DNA of 64,000 bases from Mytilus edulis (lineage: Eukaryota; Mollusca; Bivalvia; Mytilida; Mytilidae), in assembly GCF_963676685.1 (NCBI RefSeq), contig NC_092345.1:47079838-47143837 (forward strand), in the 5' to 3' direction. Made by a program: the position numbers and the translations under genes. A model generated the notes under the pieces. It saw only the letters and a list, made by a program, of their open reading frames with translations. It had not been told where the DNA came from and ran no database searches. This document shows, piece by piece, positions 38,701-50,700 of the stretch; within the stretch, counting starts at the first letter, position 1; each line of letters opens with the position of its first letter.

Positions 38701-41700
38701 ACACAAAATTTTTCTGATTTTTTCCAAAAATTAAGTAAAAAGTATTTTACAATGCGCAGCAACATAGACATTGAAAAAAACGTTACAATGTAAATTTTTC
38801 ATGACCATTTTTTCAATTTTACATCCTGGTTTCAAAATGAGTAAAGGAAATGTTCATAAGAAATAAATTCGTTATCTAGGTGTAATCAGGGGTGTACGGA
38901 ATTTTACACCGTTGTTGAAAATTCATACACCCATTCGGCTGCGCCTCAGGGTGTATGAATTTTCAACAACGGTGTAAAATTCTGTACACCCCTGATTACA
39001 CCAAGATAACTAATAGTATACTTTCCATGGAAATTTTCAAACCGATTCCTAAATCTTTTTTAAATGTAATTGTGATAACTTTGGTTGACCAGTTCTGATT
39101 GATTTTATATTACTTATTAGTTCTTAATAATAAAAAAAAAATTTCATCACTTCATTCAGAGAAAGACGTGAATAAGTTGAAAAACTTGATGTCTGATCCA
39201 TTTGTCCGATCAAATACCCAAACCAATGAATACGTTTTCGTTTATTGGTGAAACACCAACATGAGAGGTAAGGAGTTACGGAGGTAAACAACCATGCTTT
39301 ATTTAAAAGAATGATACAGCGAGCACTCAAAGGATTTTTAGAAGGCTAATACTTATTATGTTTGTTGAACTCATATCCTAAACTAGAAATATGTCACTTG
39401 TTCATTTCACATCATCAGTGTTTTATTAAATGGTAATGGATAAATAGGCTAAATATCATTATGGCATTTGACTGTTGATCATAAACAAAGTTTTACCAGA
39501 AAAGTTCACATACAAATCAATTTGATATCAGACATACATAAATATAACATGGTACGAACTATCAAGCTGAATGTTATATACTGTTTTCCGCCATTATTTA
39601 AAGTATTCGTGATTTTCTGTTATTAAATGACGATGCGTAGAATCTCTGTTTGAAATACAATCTTTTCAAACCTTCTAATTTGGTGATTGGCCATAATAAA
39701 AAGACTAATTCATCTGTATTTTTTCTTATGATTAAAAGAAGTGTGGTTCTTCTTGCAAATATTTTTCAACATTTATTTATTCAAAAGTGAAGTGACATTT
39801 TTTATTTTGTTTAGATATAACTGACGATAGAGCTGACCGAATTCGTCGAGCATTGAAGAATAAAAAAAATGTTCAAGACAAAAGTAAAGTAAATGAGATT
39901 AACAAAATAAATTTGCCAACAGAAGCCGGAAATGAAAACAACACTAGGAATACATCAAAACCTTCCCAACTCGACACCAATTTGATAAACAAAACATATG
40001 CAGAAGTGCCAGCCGAACAAAATATCAGTATTCTTGATAATGCGTCTACAAATGTCATCAAAGATAACAATGTAACATTAGAAATAGACAACTATGTTAG
40101 AGAAATCGAAGTGAAACACAACGAGAATGTAACAGATACTGACTTAAAGGACACGTTATCCCTATCAATGCCATCAAATTTGATGTCAAGTGTATTTTCT
40201 ACGACGTCTTCTTCAAATATGCCCTTGAACCATTATGCTTTATGTGGATTATGGGACTTTGCAGGACAAAAAGAATTTTATGCAACTCATCAGGCATTTT
40301 TAACAAATAATGCAATATATCTAGTGGTGGCAAAGATGACTGACGATATTTCAAAGCAAGACGTTAAGCAAGTTTTTGCAGATTTTCAACGTGTTGGAGG
40401 TAAAAATATCAATGTTACAAATAGAAATACACCCATATGGCTGATGGTACATATCATTAACAATAAACGTAATTCTAAACACGAGTTTTCTAGTTCCAAA
40501 AGAAACCATTCGTTTTCTAACAAATTCATCATGTTCATTTGAAAAAACAATTGTTTATCCAACCAATTGCAACTTTTAAAATACAAAGTTTTAGATACTA
40601 CCCAAAACGTCATAAAATGACGATTACACAAACGCTTCAAGGTTAGTGAAATTTTGTTTTTTTAAAAAGACATAGTTCCGAAAATTGACCCCCTTTTTTT
40701 TCTAGTAGCTGTTTGCAATCTGCTATATAAAAACGTTTCTAATATAAATATATGATAATATGATGAAACTAGTCTGAACTAAACTTATAATAGTTCGAGA
40801 GATATATCATTTCTATAAAAACCATACACATGTGTTTATGAAAATATGATATTAGACAAATTTAAATTTAATTGCTATTGACAAACATTAGATGACCAAC
40901 AACTGATACACAACATTCGTTGTCATTAAGGCATGCGATATTTGATAAAAACTCATCAAAGATACCAGGTTTATAATTTTGTACGTCATACGTGCGTTTC
41001 AATTCTCTTTAACTTCTTACTTTATTTGACCTTTTTAATTTTTTCTGATACGAGCGTCACTGACGAGTCTTTTGTAGACGAAACGCGCGTCTGGCGCACA
41101 TACAAAATCCTGGTATCTATGATGAGTTTATTCGTCAACATTAACTAAACTGTGACGATATAATATGCAGTTCGAAAGCCTCTTTAAAACCGATTAGCAA
41201 CTTACTGTCAAAAGGAATATTTGAAGTATTGTGAGTATTATACATACACATTGATGTGTTCACCTTAATTTACAAGGACGTTTTACCGAAAACGAAGCCG
41301 TAAAACATGACGTATGTATTGAAAACCATCTGGCGTGTTTTATCTAGAGATCTCATATACTTTTTATTTAATAACATAATTATCTAAGCATCTGAACTTG
41401 TATTGGAACACAATTTTCCTATAAAATCATTATGATTAAAACTTTATCAAACTTAAACGTCATCCTATTTAATTTTAAACGAGTCTGTCCGAATCAATTT
41501 CTGGATTTCCTCAAATAAGAAATGGTCAATCAAACAAAATTGAAAGCCATGGATGTATCTAACTATTGAATTAAGCAAAAGAGCTGTACAACCGTAAGAA
41601 ATATAAACAAGCCAAACCCAACTTTGTATGGCGGAATATATTCATAATTTATAAATTTACCTTTGGAAAATATCGTAGAAAGTTAGCACTTAATTAATAT

Positions 41701-44700
41701 CAATCATGCATTTAAAGCACTTACCTTCATCGAGAATGCTCAAACCGAGACGAATGAAATTCAAAATTTCAGGAGATATATGACCGAAGGAACCCTTATC
41801 ACGATAGCTAAATCCACCTAAAGTTAATATTTCCTGGAGAGTTTCAACCTTAACATTTCATAGTTGTTTCAAAAATTATTAATTGGGAATAGAGAAAGGT
41901 GTGTTACAGATCATGCCAATATTGATGCACTAAATAATGTTCTGATGATACTTTGTGGAGCTTAACATATACAAGCAGCGAAATGAATCTAATTTCATCA
42001 AATGAAATTAACACGTCAGTATGTCGATTGGACCCTCAAGGTTGCACGTGTATATAAAAAATAAACAATTGTCCATATTAACTCCTGTAATGACTTAAAC
42101 TTTGCCAATTTGACTATGAAGTTTCGTAAAATCATATATCATAGAAAGGGAAGTTCATATGGACTGCTATTTGTCTACAAAGTAAGAATATAGGACTATA
42201 AGTCATATTTCCAATGTTTATGTGCCTAGAACTTCTAAAAGTTAAAACTTAAACTAAAATCCTGTATTACCCCTCTCTTTACAATTCCTCAGAATTCAAT
42301 TTGACTGCTCTATGTATGTATGGATCCTTGTAAAATTCTCAAGTTGTGACTATATGAGATGACACAAAGAGATCATGAATCGGAATCAAAAAGTTAACAA
42401 AACAAAACATCTATGAATATCAAATATCAACTAAAACAGCTATGGAACAGTGGTTGTCGTTTGTTGATGGATGTGGCTAATAAATGTTCCTCGTTTCTCG
42501 TTTTTATATAGATTAGACAGCTTAATTTACTTTTTGAATTGTTGTACACAAGTCATTTAAGGGCATTTGAAAACTCCGAGGAAAATTAAAAACGGAAGTC
42601 CGTCATCAAATGGAAAAATCAAAAGCTCAAACACATCAAACATAGATAACAACTGTCATATTCCTGACTTGGTACATGCATTTTCTTCTGAAGAAAATGG
42701 TGAATTAAACCTGGTTTTATAGCTAGATACCTTGCACTTGTATGACAAGGAGTAATTCCGTAGGAGTATTTGGATCACTTCAAAATTGATTGCATGAAAG
42801 AGATAAGAGTTTGTTTGTACATTATCCGTGGTTTTTTTGTATTTTTTTCAAACTTCTTATGCAATTATCTCATTAAATAAAGAAAATGAAACATCATGTA
42901 TTTGTGTGCATATTTCTAATTATTCATTTTAACGAATACTTTCGTTATAATATACGATTGTTGAAATGAATTTACCAAGTATTGTCACCGGTATTATTTT
43001 TCTGTTAGTTTAACAGACTTAATCATCAGAAAAGCTACGTTTTTATTGTTCTCACGTCCATTTTGACATTGAATAATCGTTAGTATAGGCAGAATCATTC
43101 TCATTTTCTCAAAAATCTACGATGAGTTTATTTATCTCCAATTATGCCATTTAATTTTTTTCAATCTAGAAAATATGACCCATTGAATGGATGACGCGCT
43201 GTCAATTTAGCTTTCAAAAACCGATCATTAATTTATCTGGAACTTCATAACATCATTATCATCATTAAATAAGAGCTTTATTGGTAAAGACAATATATGT
43301 ATATATATTTTTATGCCTTTGGGGAATTTGAAAACGAATGTCTGGTCCGTTATCAGTTGAATTTTTCGAAAAATCAAAAACTTTTTAAATAAAGGCAACA
43401 TAAGTATACCGCTGTTCGAAAGTCATAAATCTATTGAGACAAAAACATATCCAGGTTACAAACTTAAGCCGCGGGAAACACACTAACTATAAGAGGAAAA
43501 CAACGAAACAACAGAAACACTGAAGTGAACAAAAACAATCGACATTGCAACACACACAGAAACGTACTATAAAATAATAACTACCATTTTCCTGACTTGG
43601 TACAGAAAATTTCAAGCAAAAATGGTTGGTTGAACCTGGTTTTGTGGCTAGCCAATCCTCGCACTTGTATGTCAATGTTTAATATAACACTAAATGACAT
43701 TATTACATGACAAGAATACAGTAAAATAAATGCAAAAACATTTAGGACAGAAAAAAACACAAATAAACAATACAATAGTACATTTCGACATGCTACAGAA
43801 TAAAAACGAACACGTAAAACAACATAGCAGGCGGAACCCGGTTGAAATAGAACAAAAGAATCGAAGCTCTTTGTTAGATATGGCGATAAATGCCTACTGT
43901 AATGTTTACTATAGTAACCAAAAAATTAAAAGTTAATAGAAACAAAGAAGTGTTCTATTTTAAAAACGCCATTTGCATAAGGTTTCAATTTATTTATTAC
44001 ATAGTTAAGCAGAACACTTAGATAGCAAGTCGACGAATAAGGTATCTATCAAGTTGGATGTAGAACATGCATAACCTCCGATTTTTTAAAAAAATACCAC
44101 GGACGGAGAACATATCAATCTATAAGTTCAGTAATTTTCGTGTCTGCCCTTCCATTATGTGACTCAAGAAAAAATTCTAAAAAATGGGTAACAATTATAT
44201 GGAAAAGAGAAAATCGGGTGCACCTTTTTATGTTAGGACGTGTTTGATTTGAATATTTTGTCTTGAAAACGTACAAAGCAAAAATATTTGATACATTATC
44301 TCGCTTCAGGTTCTATTATTTTTATATAGCAAAGCTACAGGTTGACTTTATAACCTAAAATATCACGGTACTAAAAGATGAAATATATGGGTCAAGTGAA
44401 ATACCTATCTAATGAATCATAAAAACAGAGTAGGTGTGTTCGAATAGCTATTTTTTTTTACTAAAAGTACTTGACGACAGCCTTTCAAGTTGGATGATGA
44501 AAATGCATATCTTCGAAAATTAATAAGTTTGTGTGTGTGATAACTAGGGTTTATAGTCTTCAACCACTAAACAAATCTAGTCTGCCCTTCCTTGAAAAAT
44601 TTAATTAGAATTTTTAAAAATATTTATGAATTTTCAAAAATTCCACCTGCCAACCGATTAGACAATAATTCTAAGTTGAATCAATGCAGACAAGATCATT

Positions 44701-47700
44701 AACTGATGCTCATTAGCAAGTAGATACATTTGTCTTTTAAAATACAACTGACATATAAGGATCGTAATGGTGCTATGCGGATTAATTTATCGGTTTTCAA
44801 GAGCAAAATTGGCAGCGCGTCATCCTTACAATGTCTTCCATTTCTAGTATTGTGAAAACTAACTGGCGTAACGGGGAAATAACTTTGACGGGGTAGAATA
44901 CTGATTGATAGGACAGCACACAAAACAGCACAACAGAACCACGAACTGTCTTTCACACGACTAGGTCAACGCCACAAAAGTGACGTCACTGGTAAATTTA
45001 AAAAAAAATGGATACTGTTCAAGATCAGGTTTGTAACTGGTGTGAAACTGCCTATTCTAGAGGGGGAGTGAATCAGATGTGGATACTTAAAAATTCCAAA
45101 GATCTTTTAGAGTACATACAATCTAACTCTCTTTCATCTTGTAACAGTATTAAAACATTTGACTTTTCTACTCTGTACACTAGTATTCCACATTCCAAAC
45201 TAAAAGACAAATTGAAAGAGTTGGTATTGCTTTGCTTCGTAAAAATGAATGGCCAACGTAGATACAAGTATCTTGTCTTAGGGAGGGATAAATCCTACTT
45301 TGTAAAGGATCACTCTGATTCGAACAAAAACTTCTCTGAAACTGATATTATCAACATGCTTGATTTCTTGATTGACAACATATTTGTTACGTTCGGAGGA
45401 CGTGTTTTTCAACAGATTGTCGGCATTCCAATGAGAACAAACTGTGCCCCTCTACTTGCCGACTTGTTTCTTTATTATTATGAGGCTGACTTCATGCAGG
45501 AACTTCTTAGGAAGAAAGATAAGAAGTTAGCACTATCCTTTAACTCTACTTTTCGCTATATAGATGATGTTCTTTCACTAAATAATTCAAAATTTGGTGA
45601 CTGTGTGGAACGCATCTATCCAATCGAGCTAGAGATAAAGGATACTACAGATACAGTTAAGTCGGCCTCATTCCAAAGATCTTTTAGAGTACATACAATC
45701 TAACTCTCTTTCATCTTGTAACAGTATTAAAACATTTGACTGTTACATCTAGAAATTGACAATGAGGGTCGGTTGAAAACAAAACTTTACGACAAAAGAG
45801 ATGATTTCAGCTTTCCAATTGTGAGCTTTCCATTTCTAAGTAGCAACATTCCAGCAGCACCTGCATACGGGGTATATATCTCCCAATTGATACGATATTC
45901 CCGTGCTTGCATTTCCTATCATGATTTTCTTGATAGAGGGTTGCTGCTCACAAGGAAGCTATTACACCAAGAGTTCCAAATGGTGAAGTTGAAATCATCC
46001 CTTCGTAAATTTTACGGACGCCATCACGAGTTGGTTGACCGTTATGGAATAACCGTATCACAAATGATATCGGATATGTTCCTTACGTCGTAACTACAAT
46101 CCCCTTCCCTTTCCTGAATGTGACCTACCGAATTAGACTATTTACCGGATTTGTTATCACATAAGCAACACGAAGGGTGCCGCATGTGGAGCAGGATCTG
46201 CTTACCCTTCCGGAGCACCTGAGATCACCCCTAGTTTTTTGGTGGGGTTCGTGTTGTTAATTCTTTAGTTTTCTATGTTGTGTCGTGTGTGCTGTTGTTT
46301 GTTTGTCTTTTTCATTTTTAGCCATGGCGTTATCAGTTTGTTTTAGATTTATGAGTTTGACTGTCCCTTTGGTATCTTTCGTCCCTCTTTTGTAACTATG
46401 TCATTTAATGTATTTTATAATAATCAAAATTATTTTAAAATCTGTAATAAATATTTCGTGGAAGGGCAGACAAGCAACTTATTACCCAGAATACTAAGAA
46501 CAAACACAAATTAATTAATTTGTTAGATATGCACAAAACAGATCCATAAGAATATTAATAAGAATATCAGTAAAACTTTTAAAAAAAGCGTTACTCGAAC
46601 TTTCCTTTTTTTCTTTTTTTTTACATTTTAAGAATAAAATATTTCATTTGGCTTAATTTTAATTCACAGATGAGTGAACGAAAATAAAATAGAATGTAAT
46701 AAAGAAATACATTCAAAATGGTAACATTTTTGTAGCAAGAACCGTTGTTCTTGAGTTAATCAAACAAACCTACTCTGTTATTAGGACTCATTAATAGAAA
46801 GATTTTTAGAAATATACTTCATTTTTTTCTTTCTCTGAATTTTTAATGTTATTTTATGAATAAGTAGCCTAAACATATAAAATGATGAATTAAATTGTTG
46901 TGTCTCATACGTTTTTTTTTTTATCGCAAACACAGTCAACTCAAACACGCATGAACATACAAATGTTTACCAGACCTATTTTTCGATGATATTGCTTATT
47001 TTCACATTTTTTTAAAAGAAATGTTGTCGTGGGCAGAGATGCAAATAAATGCTTTAAAAGGATATAGCGTTTACCTGTCTATGGATATCTGTTCAGCACA
47101 CATTATTCTTATTTACCTACAGGAATCATTTTTTTCCTTAGAAATTTGTCTTTTATTTAATACAAAAGTTTCGAAGCTCGATACAATATTTAAAGAATAA
47201 ACATGCTATCATGGTTATATCCCGAGTAAACACAGAAATTTTGTTTCAAATTCCTGAATTGTTTTACGTCGAATCTAAAAACTCCCAATGTGTCAGTATA
47301 CATTGCAATTCTGATCTATACTTGATTGCAAAATACGGATTACAAGCAGTCCTGGGAGGATGCCGAATGGAGGAAGTCGATTACAATTGACAAACAAAAA
47401 TGATTCAAACCAATCAAAAGGGTGTCAAACACCATTTATTTATGCCTACTACATTTGTAAAGGTGTGGTAAAAGAAGATTTTATATGAGACGTGCTACGT
47501 GGATACCATCAAGCTTAAACTTATTTGAGAATATAAATAAAGGCCCACGTCTTCACTTTCAGTCATTTGATTTATTTATATTTTTCTTGTACATGTAAGA
47601 CTTTTAAAAAGATAGATGTATTGATTAGAATATTTTTTATGTTACAGAGTATGTTGACTTTTGGTTTGATACAATACATAGCCACAGTCATGCAACAGTC

Positions 47701-50700
47701 GAACCTCAAGTTACTCAACAATCGAACGCACACATCCAACCTCCTGTTATTCTAGTTTTTACTGGAAAAGATGAATATGAAAAAGTAATTATACATGATA
47801 GTTATTGAAAAACTGGTCATTGCCGTGATATATATGGACTGCCCACAGGACAGTGGTATTGACTAAAACAGTGATAATGACTGAGCAATTATCACTGTCG
47901 CAGTCAATACCACTGTTCTACGAGCAGTCCATGTATTAAACTCATACCACATAGTTAGCTATAAAATATCTCGAATTGATAAATGTTCTACAATTCAAAA
48001 GAGAAAACTAACGTCCTGATTAATATTAACAACAGTACACCATAAGAACACGCTAGAAAAATATGTTGAAAGGGCGAAAACGTATCAAATCTAGACAAAA
48101 CACAAAAATCCAGTTCTCTGAGTACTCGCAACTACTGAAATCTTTAAGCATCTTAAAAGACAAAAGGTGTAAATAAAAAAGGTTAAAAAATTTAAAAACA
48201 GAATTATAAAAGTGATTAGTGATCATTCGTTTGCGGTTATTTATTTTTTTAAAGTTTAGTTATGACATTAGGTCAATTTTGTTGGGTTTTTTTTTTGCTT
48301 TTGCGTTGTTAGTTCGTACGTAACGACTTCTGAATTTGAATATTCCTTTGGAATCGTCAGTCTCTAATTTCTTTTAAAAACTTTAAAAGTATCAACTAAA
48401 ATCTATCCATGCGATTTACCAATAAAAAGATAAAAAAACTTGTTCTGTATGTTTCTGCTGTACAAAATTATAAGCTTGTTTCTTTGAAGAGTTTATTATT
48501 TTTGCTTTTTATACTGATGAAGTGGCATGTCATTTTAATATTTGTCTGTGTTTTTAGAAAACAAATGGAAAGAAAATTTTAGAGAACAGAAAAAAAGAAC
48601 TTCAAACACAACTAGACCTTGTTTTAGGAAAACAAATCAAATATCACCACTTACGAAAGATCTTTTGGTTGTCTAATACGACTGATCTTGACGTTGAATT
48701 CGAAAATTTGCGACTGGAAATATCCTCAACTGCCAGGAACATGAAAAATTGGGGTCAAAGCATGTCGTTGAAATGGATACTGTTGGAACATTTGATTGAA
48801 ATTAATAAGAAAGCTGGAATTAATTTTATAAACCTTTCTGAAATGTTAAATTTGGCGAAACACACTGATATAAATATACAAGATATTGAGGAAGTGTTAT
48901 CATTTCTTCGATTTCAGCATGAAGAAGGAAACATCATTTTCTTTGACGATTTACAGGATTTCATCATTTTAAATCCTAAATGGTTAATAGATGCCTTTCG
49001 ATGTTTGGTTTCAGATAAAATTAATGATACTCTTCAGCATCGCCAGGATTTGACAACTTTTTTACGAAACGGGATCTTGAGTGAATCTTTGATAACAGAG
49101 CTCTTCAAATCGAAATGTGGAAATCAGTTTTCAGATCAAAAACAAAATTTGATTAAAGTAATGAAAAAATTTGACATATTGGTGGAAATTTTCGGAGAAG
49201 GTTCATATATAGTACCTAGCATGATGCAATCTCTCTCGTTTGATACAGTATCCAACTGTATTGGTGTTGCAGAACCAAACTGTAAAAGAACATCATGGCT
49301 TTGTCTGAAATTTTCATTCCTTCCACCTGCATTCTTTAATCATTTGTCCGTTTGGTTTATCAATAATTACGAGCCAAGTAAAGTAAAAAATGATATACAA
49401 TCGTTAGCATTATTCCGTGGAATTTGTTTATTTGACATTGATAAGTCTGCATGTAACAAGATTTTGTTTACAATGTCTTCTGATACAATTGCTCTTCAGC
49501 TTTTGTCGTTTTCCACAGGAAAAAATGATTTCGCAGGTGTTTGTAACAAACTACGCAAAGATCTAATTAAAAAAACGAACGACATGAAAAAAAAATATAA
49601 GTTGACAATATCTTATGAGCTGCATTTCAAATGCAGCACAGGCCATTATTATGAAGATACAAAGTCCTATCAAGAATTAAAAATGCTACCGGAGTTTTAC
49701 TGCAATCAGCATAAAGGATCGCATCAATCTGAAACACTATATTTGCCTTGGATGATGAATGCAGACGAGGTAAGTTTCGAAAGTAAATATTTTAAAATAT
49801 ATTGTGGTATTTATTCTTATCATCCTTCAAACATTCATTGGATGTTATCAATCGTTGGAGCAATCATTTGACCATTTGATGCAGCATACTTACGGTGGAT
49901 TTATCATTTACTTTTATACCAAACGCTTTTTTTTTGTCTTACTACTTTACTAACGTCATGTTTAAGTTCATTGATGGTTTGACGATATCATCGACGTCAA
50001 ATATATGATATGAATGCAGATATATCTAGTGAACTACTTTCCATTAACTTGTTTGTATGGTATTAAAATGTGTAATTATAACTGTTATAAAAGAGGGACG
50101 AAAGATACTAAAGGGACAGTCAAACTCATAGATCGAAAATAAACTGACAACGCCATGGCTAAAAATGAAAAAGACAAACAGACAAACAATAGTACACATG
50201 ACACAACATAGAAAACTAAAGAATAAACAACACGAACCCCACCAAAAACTAGGGGTGATCTCAGGTGCTCCGGAAGGGTAAGCAGATCCTGCTCCACATG
50301 TGGCACCCGTCGTGTTGCTTATGTGATAACAAATCCGGTAAATAGTCTAATTCGGTAGGTCACATTCATGAAAGGGAAGGGGATTGTAGTTACGACGTAA
50401 GGAACATATCATTATTAGTTATTCTTCCATATAGTGACCTACATGTGTATATTTTATTCAATTTTTGTTGCGAATGTAGTGACTGTCCTTTTTGTCACAG
50501 TTGTCAGTTTTGGGCACGAACGCTTTCAGTCTGTCCATTATTCAGTTGGTAAGTCGTCTGCACAACGATAATGACCGACAATCCGCTCACGACTTCTTAA
50601 CCCTTTCTCTTTCAGGCATTTTTTACATTTACTTATCGAAAAGACACTTTCAAAGTTCAATTGAAAACTACATTAGCACCAATGGTCATGCACATGCCAT

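Noticed and set aside
40400-40542. Read-through extension of the Roc exon
   Set aside because: A GTAAAA donor and exact phase continuity with exon 9 (RVG|EYVDFWFDTIH) explain the frame better; the extension does not continue the Roc pattern.
45008-45703. Functional reverse transcriptase gene
   Set aside because: A Gly-to-Arg change in the GIPMG motif, the 72-bp duplication with frameshift and missing ends show a dead copy.
48290-48375. Possible further Penelope-type tail fragment
   Set aside because: Some words resemble the tail (GCGTTGTTAGTT, CCTTTGGAATCGTC), but the match is too weak to call by eye.
50501-50548. 48-bp mini-exon after COR
   Set aside because: Splice ends and phase fit, but the peptide is unrecognisable and the frame runs through the donor. 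Exon 52687-52803, with polyadenylation signals, is the better continuation.
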